Shown here piece by piece: positions 52,304-60,168 of a stretch of 64,000 bases of DNA (position 1 is its first letter; each line of letters begins with the position of its first letter). A model generated the notes under the pieces. It was not told the origin of the DNA. It did no database searches and saw nothing but the letters and a program-made list of their open reading frames with translations. Location of the stretch: NCBI GenBank assembly GCA_016234485.1, contig JACRBL010000013.1, positions 1 through 64,000 on the forward strand, in the 5' to 3' direction. Both the position numbers and the translations under genes were made by a program. Source of the stretch: Chloroflexota bacterium. Its GTDB lineage: Bacteria > Chloroflexota > Anaerolineae > Anaerolineales > Villigracilaceae.

Positions 52304-54457
52304 CTACGCCGCCGTCAGGAATATGGTCAGGATGAAGCCGACGATGATGATCGTCAACAGCGCAGCCAGCATGTACTGTTGGACGCGTCCCGTTTGCATC
52401 GGGCGGAGTCCGTGGCCGACATCTTTGGTTCCGTAGCCGACGAAATCGCCAAACCAGTTGATGCCTTTGACATCAATGTAGGTGCGGATGAAGCCGCCTA
52501 GCCATTGGGTGGCCGTTCCGAAGAAATGCAGGATGCCATCAAGGATGGTCTTGTCAAACCACGGGACGGCGACTTCGGAGAACCAGTTGAAGAAGCGGAT
52601 GACGGTGGCGTTGTAGGCTTCGTCGTGATACCACTTGTTTTTCAACACGCCGATCTGGAAGATATCTTCCTTGACCGACTTGACGTTGCGATAGTACAGC
52701 CAGCCGAGAATCAAGCCCCCGCCTGCAACGCCGATGGATGTCAACAATGGGATTGGGTCAAACTCAACCGCTTCCGGAACGTGCGCCAGCGTGTGGCCAA
52801 CGAAATCGTGGAACCAGTTCGGGACGAGTCCGCCAATGACAGGGAAATGCTCGGGAATGCCGACCCAGCCATACCCGATGGCGAAGATCGAGAGAACGAC
52901 GAGCGGGGTCGTCATCGTCCAGGGAGTCTCCTGCGCGTGTTCGGCTTCCTTCGTGCGGGGTTCGCCGAGGAAGGTCAGCGTGATCTGACGCATGGTGTAG
53001 AAGGCGGTCATGAACGCGGCGACGGCGAGGGTGATGAAAACGACCAAATGGCCGTGCGCCCACGCGTCCGCGAGAATTTCGTCCTTCGACCAGAAGCCCG
53101 CGGTGATGAGCGGGAAGCCCGAAAGCGCGAAGCCGCCGATCAGGAACGTCCAGAAGGTGATGGGCATTTTCTTGCGGAGGCCGCCCATGTTGAACATGTC
53201 TTGCGGGTCAACGTGATGGTTGCCCATGTGCAAAACGCCATGCTCCATACCGTGGATAACGGAGCCAGAGCCGAGGAAGAGCAGGGCTTTGAAGAAGGCG
53301 TGCGTGATGAGATGGAACGCGGCCGCCACGTACGCGCCGATGCCGATGGCCGCGATCATGAAGCCGAGTTGCGAAATGGTCGAGTATGCCAGCACGCGCT
53401 TGATGTCATTTTGCGCGACGGCAATCGTTGCCGCGAAGATGGCGGTAAACGTGCCGATGATGGCAACAACCGTCATTTCGGGAGTCAAGCCGTGACCATC
53501 CCAGCCAGCCGTGAGGAGCGGGAACATGCGGATGACCGCGTAGACGCCCGCCGAAACCATCGTGGCCGCATGGATCATCGCGCTGACGGGGGTCGGGCCT
53601 TCCATCGCGTCGGGGAGCCAGACGTGGAGCGGCCACTGCGCCGATTTGCCAACCGTACCGATGAAGAGCAGAATGGCGATCATGCCCGCCCAAGATAAGC
53701 CCCACAAGGCAGGCTCGGCGGCCAGGCGGTGCATGAGTTCTTCGTTGCCGAAGATCTCGCGAAAGTTCAGCGTGCCCGTCGCGGAGTAAAGGAAGGAGAT
53801 GCCCAACAGCATGAACACGTCGCCGATGCGGGTGGTCATGAAGGCCTTGATGGCCGCGTTACGGGCGGATTCTTTTCCGTACCAGAAGCCGATCAACAGG
53901 TATGAGCACAAGCCCATGATCTCCCAGCCGACGAAGAGCGTCAGCAAGTTATCGGAGACCACCAGCACGTACATGCCGAAGGCGAACAGGCCGAGGAAGG
54001 CGAAGAAGCGCGAGTACATCGGCTCAACGGAGGGGACAACGTGCTTATGTCCATGCTCCTCAATCGTCGCGCCGTGCGGGGGAAGTCCCTTGCGATCATG
54101 GTCGCCTGCAGGCTGGCCGAAATTATGATAGCCAACGCTATACAGGAAGATCATAAAGATCGTGATCGAAACGAAGAACAACACGGCCGCGCCGAGCGGG
54201 TCAATCAACACGCCGATGCGGAACCATTCTTCACCAAGCGGTAACCAATTGATCGCCGATTCAAAAGGATGCTCGCCCAAATGCTCCACGCCGAGGGCGC
54301 GCACGAAAACGATCATGCTCGCCAACCACGAGAGTGCGGCCGCGCCAACGCCAATCGTATGGCTCAGGGCTTTATTCTTGTTCGTGAACAACACGATCAA
54401 GAAAAACGCCAACACGGGCGGGAGGGGGATTAACCAAATCAATGTCTCAGTTGCCAT
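52304..54457 (-). CDS. nuoL: NADH-quinone oxidoreductase subunit L
   Basis: A 717-residue distal antiporter-like subunit with the long lateral helix at the C-terminal end. SDNLLTLFVGWEIMGLCSYLLIGFWYGK, KSAQWPLHVWLPDAMEGPTPVSAMIHAATMVSAGVY and the Lys/His helix region are conserved. It is about 100 residues longer than E. coli NuoL, partly through a His-rich loop (PPHGATIEEHGHKHVVPS, about 127-145) and partly at the C-terminus. A longer lateral helix is expected in a two-NuoM complex. GGAGG precedes the ATG. Confidence 0.94.
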   Translation of the reverse strand: MATETLIWLIPLPPVLAFFLIVLFTNKNKALSHTIGVGAAALSWLASMIVFVRALGVEHLGEHPFESAINWLPLGEEWFRIGVLIDPLGAAVLFFVSITIFMIFLYSVGYHNFGQPAGDHDRKGLPPHGATIEEHGHKHVVPSVEPMYSRFFAFLGLFAFGMYVLVVSDNLLTLFVGWEIMGLCSYLLIGFWYGKESARNAAIKAFMTTRIGDVFMLLGISFLYSATGTLNFREIFGNEELMHRLAAEPALWGLSWAGMIAILLFIGTVGKSAQWPLHVWLPDAMEGPTPVSAMIHAATMVSAGVYAVIRMFPLLTAGWDGHGLTPEMTVVAIIGTFTAIFAATIAVAQNDIKRVLAYSTISQLGFMIAAIGIGAYVAAAFHLITHAFFKALLFLGSGSVIHGMEHGVLHMGNHHVDPQDMFNMGGLRKKMPITFWTFLIGGFALSGFPLITAGFWSKDEILADAWAHGHLVVFITLAVAAFMTAFYTMRQITLTFLGEPRTKEAEHAQETPWTMTTPLVVLSIFAIGYGWVGIPEHFPVIGGLVPNWFHDFVGHTLAHVPEAVEFDPIPLLTSIGVAGGGLILGWLYYRNVKSVKEDIFQIGVLKNKWYHDEAYNATVIRFFNWFSEVAVPWFDKTILDGILHFFGTATQWLGGFIRTYIDVKGINWFGDFVGYGTKDVGHGLRPMQTGRVQQYMLAALLTIIIVGFILTIFLTAA

Positions 54458-54469
54458 GAAACCTCCGAA

Positions 54470-54545
54470 GAACGATATTCGATAATTCGTTATTCGACCA
54501 TCGATTTTCGAGTATCGAATATCGAATATCGAAATCCGAATATCG
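54470..54545. repeat. Stuttering ATCGAATATCGAATATCG repeat between nuoK and nuoL
   Basis: A series of imperfect words (TTCGATAATTCG, TTATTCGACCATCG, TATCGAATATCGAATATCGAAAT, CCGAATATCG) fills most of the 97-base gap and can form several alternative hairpins. No promoter is clear. Its role is unknown. Confidence 0.5.
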
Positions 54546-54554
54546 ATTTTCGCT

Positions 54555-54863
54555 TTACCACTTCATCAAATCAATCTCATCCGCCACAACCGTATTGCGA
54601 CGGCGATAGACGGAAATGACCAGCGCCAAACCAACCGCCACCTCCGCGGCCGCAACCGCGAAGACGATGATCGCGAACACCTGCCCGTCAATGCGGGTCG
54701 GGTCGTTATAGCGCCAGAACGAAACGAGGTTGATGTTCACCGCGTTCAACATCAACTCGATGCCAAGCAAGATTGCCACCGCGTTCTTGCGCGCCAGCGC
54801 GCCAAACAGGCCAATGCTGAACAACGCCGCGGACAAAATCAAATACCACCAGAGAGGGATCAT
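54555..54863 (-). CDS. nuoK: NADH-quinone oxidoreductase subunit K
   Basis: A 102-residue, three-helix subunit. The two conserved membrane glutamates are visible (LLGIELMLNAVNINLV and AAAEVAVGLALVISVYRR). Its ATG directly follows the nuoJ stop codon, with GGAGG just upstream, so the two are coupled. Confidence 0.96.
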   Translation of the reverse strand: MIPLWWYLILSAALFSIGLFGALARKNAVAILLGIELMLNAVNINLVSFWRYNDPTRIDGQVFAIIVFAVAAAEVAVGLALVISVYRRRNTVVADEIDLMKW

Positions 54864-55382
54864 CTATTCCTCCCCTTTCCGCTGAAAAGCGATATAAACC
54901 GCGCCGACCAATGCCGCCAAAAGCAGGACGGACGCGACTTCAAACGGCAGGACGTACGCCTCAGGCGAGACCAGCGCATTCGCCAGCGCGCCAATCGCGT
55001 CAAACTCGGACCCGAGAGCGGGCGCGACCTTCGACAGCCCGTCCCAACCTTGAAGCAACCAGACCAGCCCGCCAAAGGTGAGCGCCGACGTTACCGCCGA
55101 GAGCCACCAACCCTTGTTCAAGCCTGGACCCGTGTCGTTCATCTCGCGGCGGGTCAACATCACCGCGAAGATGAACAGGATCGCAATGGCGCCGATGTAG
55201 ACCACCACCTGCACCACCGCGATGAAGCCCGCGTTCAGCATGGCGAACAACACCGCCGCGCCGAACAGCGTCACGATCAACCACAGCGCGGCATGGACAA
55301 GGTTCCGCGTCGTCACGACCATCGCCGCCGAACCGAGTATCACTGCCGCCGTAATCAGGAAAATGATTTGTGCTACTGTCAT
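54864..55382 (-). CDS. nuoJ: NADH-quinone oxidoreductase subunit J
   Basis: A 172-residue five-helix subunit. VVTTRNLVHAALWLIVTLFGAAVLFAMLNAGFIAVVQVVVYIGAIAILFIFAVMLTRRE is the family signature, including the conserved tyrosine helix. It ends directly at the nuoK start. Its own ribosome binding site is weak. Confidence 0.95.
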   Translation of the reverse strand: MTVAQIIFLITAAVILGSAAMVVTTRNLVHAALWLIVTLFGAAVLFAMLNAGFIAVVQVVVYIGAIAILFIFAVMLTRREMNDTGPGLNKGWWLSAVTSALTFGGLVWLLQGWDGLSKVAPALGSEFDAIGALANALVSPEAYVLPFEVASVLLLAALVGAVYIAFQRKGEE

Positions 55383-55407
55383 AGTTTTCTCTACTTTATT
55401 AGTTCGC

Positions 55408-55450
55408 GAGCAGTTGCACTGCGAGCGGGATGCAGTCCAACTGCATCCCG
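55408..55450. repeat. Two hairpins of the GCAGT-N3-ACTGC family between nuoH and nuoJ
   Basis: An imperfect hairpin around GAGCAGT-TGC-ACTGCGAGC (about 55408-55425) is followed by a perfect 11-bp one, CGGGATGCAGT-CCA-ACTGCATCCCG (55426-55450). They lie inside the operon, where nuoI would normally be. No gene fits in this 77-base gap. Confidence 0.65.
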
Positions 55451-55459
55451 AACCAGCGC

Positions 55460-56662
55460 TTAGTGATGCCCCGCCTCCACTACCGCGCCTTCCACTTTCA
55501 CGCGCTCACCGTGAGCGCGTCGGCGCAGGATTTCGAGCGTGATCCAACCGAGCAAAATATTCGAGAGGAACATGCCCCATGTATAAATCCACATGGCGCC
55601 TTCGGTTGCGCGAAAACCAGCCAAAAGCGCGTTCATCAACGCCACGTACATCAACAACACGAACGAGAACGGGACAAGGAATTTCCAGTTCAAGTCCATC
55701 ATCTTGTCAATGCGGATACGCGGCATGGTGTACTTGATCCAACCGAAGAGCCAGTAACCGACAGTGGCCTTCGCGAGGAAATACAACAAACCGAGCGCGG
55801 GAATTTCACTCACCCACGGACCCTGCCAGCCGCCGAAGAAGAAGGCCGCAATGAAACCGCCGAAGGTGAAGGTGTGTAAAAGCTCGGAAGCATAGAACAA
55901 ACCGAACTTCATGCCCGAATACTCGATGTGATGACCCGCGATCAATTCCGACTCGGCCTCGGTCAGGTCGAAGGGCGCGCGTCCCAATTCCGCTGTGGCG
56001 CTGATCAGGAACAGCAAAAACGCCAGCGGCGCGAGAACGATGTACCACGACGATTCCTGCGCGGCCACGATCGAGTTGATGCCCATCGAGCCAGACAGAA
56101 TGGTCGGGATGAGTAACGCCACCACCATCGGGATTTCGTAGGAGATCATCACCGCCACCTGGCGGAACGCGCCGAGCAAGGCATACTTGTTATTGGATGA
56201 CCAGCCCGCCATGATGATCGAAAGCGTCCCGAGCGCGCCCACGCCGATGAGGTAAAGCACCCCCACGTTCAAGTCGAGACCGAGGAACTCCGTCAACGGC
56301 AGAACCGCCCACAACAACAGAACCGAGGTCATCATAATGATCGGCGCAAGGTTGTAGACGATCTTATCCACGCCGACGGGATAGATATTCTCTTTGATGA
56401 TCAGTTTGATGATGTCCGCGAACGGCTGAACCAAGCCAAACGGTCCAAGACGGTTCGGCCCGATGCGATCCTGAAAGCGCGCCACGATCTTGCGCTCGGT
56501 CCACACCAGGAAAATATCCAACACCATCACGACGCTAATGAGGACAAGAATGCCAACAAACGCGGCCAACACGTGCGCCGCGTCTGCATTCATACCCCAT
56601 CCGACGAAAATGCCCGAAAGCCATTCGCCGGCGGCTTCTACGGGATCAGTCCAAAAGTCCAT
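55460..56662 (-). CDS. nuoH: NADH-quinone oxidoreductase subunit H
   Basis: A 400-residue membrane subunit forming the quinone chamber with NuoB/D. RKIVARFQDRIGPNRLGPFGLVQPFADIIKLIIKE and AELGRAPFDLTEAESELIAGHHIEYSGMKFGLFYASEL are the conserved loops. It is about 75 residues longer than E. coli NuoH, with extra length at both ends (an N-terminal DFWTDPVEAAGEWL segment and a C-terminal basic/His tail). AGGAG precedes the ATG. Confidence 0.95.
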   Translation of the reverse strand: MDFWTDPVEAAGEWLSGIFVGWGMNADAAHVLAAFVGILVLISVVMVLDIFLVWTERKIVARFQDRIGPNRLGPFGLVQPFADIIKLIIKENIYPVGVDKIVYNLAPIIMMTSVLLLWAVLPLTEFLGLDLNVGVLYLIGVGALGTLSIIMAGWSSNNKYALLGAFRQVAVMISYEIPMVVALLIPTILSGSMGINSIVAAQESSWYIVLAPLAFLLFLISATAELGRAPFDLTEAESELIAGHHIEYSGMKFGLFYASELLHTFTFGGFIAAFFFGGWQGPWVSEIPALGLLYFLAKATVGYWLFGWIKYTMPRIRIDKMMDLNWKFLVPFSFVLLMYVALMNALLAGFRATEGAMWIYTWGMFLSNILLGWITLEILRRRAHGERVKVEGAVVEAGHH

Positions 56663-56698
56663 GCGCTACTCCTAGTTACCCACACCCGCTCCACCTCC

Positions 56699-56801
56699 CC
56701 CCTCTCCCCGCAAAGCGTTCGGGAGAGGGGACGGGGGTGAGGGCCGGTGAGGGTAGAGATTACACAAAGAGAAGGCTGAAAAGATAAACCTTTCAGCCTT
56801 C
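56699..56801. repeat. Two hairpins between nuoA and nuoH
   Basis: CCCCTCTCCC / GGGAGAGGGG (56699-56708, 56721-56730) is a relative of the hairpin at 47653. GAAGGCTGAAA / TTTCAGCCTTC (56771-56781, 56791-56801) lies just past the nuoA stop and could end or slow transcription (followed on the minus strand by TCTTTG). The 158-base gap has no gene. Confidence 0.65.
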
Positions 56802-56820
56802 CCGATTTAAAAACGCTAAC

Positions 56821-57177
56821 TTACGCCCATTCCAGCATCCCCTTGCGCCAGGTATAGGCCAGGCCAGCCAGAAGGATGCCGATGAAAATAATGCCTTCCA
56901 CAACGGCAAACAACCCCAACTGGTTCAACGTCATCGCCCAGGGGAAAAGGAACACAGTCTCCACGTCAAAGACAAGGAAGACCAGCGCAAAAATATAGTA
57001 TTGAGCCTTGAACTGCACCCAGTTACTGCCCACTGTTTCGATGCCGCATTCATACGTGCTGTCCTTGATCGGGTTCGGCTTATAAGGCGAAAGAACGGCC
57101 GCCAAAATGATCGCCGCCGCAGGGATGATGATGCCCACGATCAGGAACAAGCCAATGTAAATCCACTCGGTCTGCAT
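56821..57177 (-). CDS. nuoA: NADH-quinone oxidoreductase subunit A
   Basis: A 118-residue three-helix subunit, first gene of the cluster. KDSTYECGIETVGSNWVQFKAQYYIFALVFLVFDVETVFLFPWA is the family's central loop and second helix with the conserved acidic residues (DVE). In most operons nuoB, C and D follow directly; here the next gene is nuoH. RBS GGAGCG 6 bases before the ATG. Confidence 0.96.
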   Translation of the reverse strand: MQTEWIYIGLFLIVGIIIPAAAIILAAVLSPYKPNPIKDSTYECGIETVGSNWVQFKAQYYIFALVFLVFDVETVFLFPWAMTLNQLGLFAVVEGIIFIGILLAGLAYTWRKGMLEWA

Positions 57178-57196
57178 GGTCGCTCCGTTTAAGTAA

Positions 57197-57256
57197 GTCG
57201 GGTTGGCAACCCGACCTACAAAGATGCGTCAATTGTGAATTGACGTGCAAATTGTA
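57197..57256 (-). promoter_or_regulatory. nuo operon upstream region: hairpin, operator-like palindrome and -10 box
   Basis: A TGGCA-loop hairpin GTCGGGT-TGGCA-ACCCGAC (57197-57215) lies 20 bases before nuoA. Upstream is the perfect palindrome CGTCAATT-GTG-AATTGACG (57227-57245) and, next to it on the minus strand, an extended -10 TGGTACAAT with TACAAT at 57256-57251. The palindrome would overlap the transcription start, a good place for a repressor. No good -35 is seen. Confidence 0.5.
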
Positions 57257-57311
57257 CCACTAAGGCCAAACGCGATATATGAAAGCATGTCAATTTTTTG
57301 GGTGATAATCG

Positions 57312-57935
57312 TCATATATTTCCCGTACCATGAGATTCATCTCGCCGCCCCCTTGCAGACAGAATCCCCATCCCCACCCCGATGAAAAGACCGACGACTC
57401 CTCCCATCCGCGCCTCGCTCCCCGTCCGCCCCAACACGGACCTTGAGCGGGCCTCCACCCTTTGAGCCAATACCGGCCCGCGCGCCTCCTCACCACCCGC
57501 CTTCGGCACGAAGCGCAGATACAGCCAGACCGTCCCGCGCGCCGCGCCCGCTTCGCGTTGAGTCACCTCCCAATAAAACGTGGGAGAAGCCCCCCGCGCC
57601 AGCGCCGCGCTGACAAGGTCCGCAGGACGCGCGTCCGCCCCTTCCAACTCCAGCCGCGCCTCCACAATGACGTTGTATTCTTCATATACATTTTCGCCGT
57701 CCACATCGCCATCCGCCGAAAGATTCAACTCCACCACCTGCGAATCTCCCAGCCGAGTAACAGGCGCATACGTGACGTGGATCGTGCGCGCCTCCGGCAA
57801 GGCCGGCAGATCCGCGGGAATTAACAGCGGAGTCGAAACCGTCTCGCGGCGCGGGGGAATAAATCCCCATGCCAACATGGGCAGGGAAAAAACAATCAGA
57901 GCAAGCGAAAGCGCGAACTGAATTTTTTTCATCAT
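57312..57935 (-). CDS. Hypothetical exported protein
   Basis: A 207-residue protein with an N-terminal signal peptide or anchor (MMKKIQFALSLALIVFSLPMLAWG), a beta-rich middle part (HVTYAPVTRLGDSQVVELNLS, NVIVEARLELEG, TFYWEVTQ, VWLYLRFVPK) and a second hydrophobic segment near the C-terminus (MGGVVGLFIGVGMGILSARG). The layout, a domain held outside between two membrane helices, is seen in many Chloroflexota hypothetical proteins. Start at 57935 or 57932. It is upstream of nuoA in the same direction but 134 bases away with a promoter between. Confidence 0.65.
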   Translation of the reverse strand: MMKKIQFALSLALIVFSLPMLAWGFIPPRRETVSTPLLIPADLPALPEARTIHVTYAPVTRLGDSQVVELNLSADGDVDGENVYEEYNVIVEARLELEGADARPADLVSAALARGASPTFYWEVTQREAGAARGTVWLYLRFVPKAGGEEARGPVLAQRVEARSRSVLGRTGSEARMGGVVGLFIGVGMGILSARGRRDESHGTGNI

Positions 57936-57979
57936 AGTCAAAAGTTCAAACCTTAATCTTTCTACCATTTACCATACAT

Positions 57980-58069
57980 CCGTCATTGCGAGGGTGTTCT
58001 TCCCGAAGCAATCCCCTCCCATGACACGGAGACTGCTTCGTCGGGAAGACCGCCCTCCTCGCAGTGACA
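57980..58069. repeat. 90-bp inverted repeat element (copy 4)
   Basis: Left short arm CCGTCATTGCGAGGGTG with TCTTCCCGAAGCAATCCCC, right long arm GACTGCTTCGTCGGGAAGACC with GCCCTCCTCGCAGTGAC. Same orientation as copies at 11597 and 24726. It lies about 120 bases before the double-GGDEF gene. Confidence 0.8.
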
Positions 58070-58189
58070 GAATCTCTCGTGTTTGTACAGCAGAGAAACC
58101 TTTATCAAAAATGTAAACTTCCCTAATCCTCAACGCAAACAATTATAATGGACAGATAATTGCGTCTTCACCAAGAGCAAGGTTTGGCA

Positions 58190-59278
58190 ATGGAAAAACT
58201 CGAATCGCCCAACATCTTCTTTCGCGTTGACCTGTTAACGGGTTGCAACAACCTCGTCAGTTTCAACGAGGCATTGTCAGACAACTTTTACAATCTGGCT
58301 AACGCCCCCATTTCACTGATCGCATTGGACGTTAACGAATTCCGCGCGATCAATCGCGTCAAGGGAGCCGCCTTTGGCGATAGCCTGCTCCGCTGGTGCG
58401 GATTCGCCATCAAAGACGTGACAGACGCGGAAACCTATCGAATTTCAGGGGATGATTTTGTAGCGGTACTCATCGGCGAAAATCATCAAGCGCATGCCCA
58501 AAAAGGACAGGAACTAGCCGAGCGGCTCAACGGCGGCGCCCAACAATTTGGCCTGCAAGCACCCATCGTGCGCGTCACTGTCTTGCACTTTCCCGTTGGC
58601 CTGCCGCTGGATATGGCCGTCGTCTGGAAATACCTGAACGAAAAACACAACTACGCCGATAGCCACGATCCCTTCCGCGTTATTGAAGTAGACCCGAATC
58701 TCAGATTAACCTACGAAACGGGACAGGCCCTCGTCCTCATGGCGCAGCGCATCGCCGACCTGGGCTTTACGCTCGAAAACACCTTTGGCATGGCATACAC
58801 CGATCCCATCAGCGGCTCGCCCAACATGCTCGCCATCCAACATAAACTCGATCTCGCCCTGGCAGAAGCCTCGCAACAGAAAAAGACCCTCAGCCTCTGC
58901 CTGCTCGATGGCGACGACCTCCGCCGCTACAACAGCAACGACTACGCCGCAGGCGACGAGGCCATTCGCAAGATCAGCGCCGTCCTCTCCGCCTCCCTGC
59001 GCCCGAATGATTTTCTCGGCCGCTGGCGCATGGGCGATGAATTCATCCTCATCCTCCCCGATACCGGCATCCAGGAAGCGCGCACCGTCGGCGAGCGCCT
59101 GCGCTCTGCCGTCGAAGCGGCCTCCAAAGATTGGCTCTACCCCACCACCATCTCCATCGGCATTTCCTGCTGTCCACAACATGGCGACCAGGCCGCATCG
59201 TTATTAGACTTTGCAGAACAGGCGCTAAAAATTGCAAAACGCCAGGGCAAGAACAAAGTCGTTCTCGCCGAACCATGA
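58190..59278 (+). CDS. Protein with two GGDEF domains in tandem
   Basis: A 362-residue soluble protein. The first GGDEF-like domain (about 12-165) has DLLTGCNNLVSFNEAL, LDVNEFRAINRVKG and, at the active loop, RISGDDF instead of GG(D/E)EF. The second (about 205-362) has DPISGSPNMLAIQHKL, CLLDGDDLRRYNSNDYAAGDEAIRKIS, active loop RMGDEF and ISIGISCCPQHG. GGDEF domains make cyclic di-GMP. The second loop has lost the first Gly of GGDEF but keeps GDEF; the first is probably a sensor or inactive. The ATG at 58190 has AAGG upstream; a TTG at 58160 is in frame. It overlaps the next gene in ATGA. Confidence 0.85.
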   Translation: MEKLESPNIFFRVDLLTGCNNLVSFNEALSDNFYNLANAPISLIALDVNEFRAINRVKGAAFGDSLLRWCGFAIKDVTDAETYRISGDDFVAVLIGENHQAHAQKGQELAERLNGGAQQFGLQAPIVRVTVLHFPVGLPLDMAVVWKYLNEKHNYADSHDPFRVIEVDPNLRLTYETGQALVLMAQRIADLGFTLENTFGMAYTDPISGSPNMLAIQHKLDLALAEASQQKKTLSLCLLDGDDLRRYNSNDYAAGDEAIRKISAVLSASLRPNDFLGRWRMGDEFILILPDTGIQEARTVGERLRSAVEAASKDWLYPTTISIGISCCPQHGDQAASLLDFAEQALKIAKRQGKNKVVLAEP

Positions 59279-60126
59279 ATCTTTCCCCTCGACATTCAAA
59301 AAACGCAAACGTGACGCGCCTCTCGGACAACGGCTGGCGCATGGACATCCCCGCCGGCGACGCGTCCGCCTATCGCTTCGCGCAACTGGACGATTATTCG
59401 CGCCTACCGCGCTCGCGCTTCCCCTCGCAACCTCCCTTGACGTTGAGCCTGTGCGCGCGGACCTCGAGCGCTTCAGTCACCGGGACGTGGGGCTTCGGCC
59501 TGTGGAATGATCCATTTGGACTGAGTCTCGGCTTCGGCGGGAATCCGTTTCGCCTGCCCGCGCTGCCGAATGCCATTTGGTTTTTCCACGCGTCAGGAGA
59601 TGATGTGGTGCGGACCCCCCTTCGGGGACGATGTGGCATTCCGCAAGACTCGGCGGGATTCCATCCCGCCCCACGAGGAGAGAATTGGCTTTCGTTTTCC
59701 GATAAACCTGGCAATGGATTCCTCGCCCAGGCGTTTCGCTCGCCGAAAATCCCATCGCCGCTTCTCGCCTCGCTGGGCCTCCTCTCGCTCCCCATCGTTC
59801 TCCCCGCTCTGGCTACGCGCAGGATGCGGAAGTGGTTGAGATGGCTGGCAGGACGCTTCATCCGCGACGACTCGGTCCGCGTCAGCGTGGACCAGACTCA
59901 ATGGCACGCGTACCGCCTCGAGTGGAGTCTGACGCGGTCCGCTTTTTGGGTGGATGAGGCGCTGGTGTTTGAGTCGCCGCTAGGGCCGCGTCCACCGCTG
60001 GGAGTCGTCATCTGGATTGATAATCAGTTCGCGCGGTTCGCGCCGGAGGGAGAGATTGGTTTTGGGGTGTTGGAGGGAGAAGCGGAGTGGTTGGAGGTAG
60101 ATGAAGTCGTACTGCGTAAAATGTAA
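59275..60126 (+). CDS. Concanavalin A-like (GH16-type fold) hypothetical protein
   Basis: A 283-residue protein whose ATG overlaps the GGDEF stop (ATGA). WGFGLWNDPFGLSLG, QTQWHAYRLEWSLTRSAFWVDEALVFES and PPLGVVIWIDNQFARFAPEGEIGFG are the strands of a concanavalin A-like/GH16-type sandwich, but the catalytic ExDxxE motif of GH16 is not seen, so it may only bind carbohydrate. The stretch RTPLRGRCGIPQDSAGFHPAPRG (about 116-138) is encoded by nested hairpins including GGCGGGAT-TCC-ATCCCGCC and looks like inserted repeat DNA. No signal peptide. Confidence 0.7.
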   Translation: MNLSPRHSKNANVTRLSDNGWRMDIPAGDASAYRFAQLDDYSRLPRSRFPSQPPLTLSLCARTSSASVTGTWGFGLWNDPFGLSLGFGGNPFRLPALPNAIWFFHASGDDVVRTPLRGRCGIPQDSAGFHPAPRGENWLSFSDKPGNGFLAQAFRSPKIPSPLLASLGLLSLPIVLPALATRRMRKWLRWLAGRFIRDDSVRVSVDQTQWHAYRLEWSLTRSAFWVDEALVFESPLGPRPPLGVVIWIDNQFARFAPEGEIGFGVLEGEAEWLEVDEVVLRKM

Positions 60127-60152
60127 AAAGCCCCGAGTATTCGAGGCTTTTT
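60123..60152. terminator. Bidirectional terminator
   Basis: Arms GTAAAAAGCC (60123-60132) and GGCTTTTTAC (60143-60152) with further CGA/TCG pairing inside. A-run and T-run at the two sides suit both convergent genes ending at 60126 and 60169. Confidence 0.85.
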
Positions 60153-60168
60153 ACGTTTTACGTTTTAT

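Noticed and set aside
50731-52335. 534-codon open frame on the plus strand over NuoM2
   Set aside because: Antisense to a conserved complex I subunit; its Asp/Glu/Arg-rich translation is the usual shadow of membrane protein codons.
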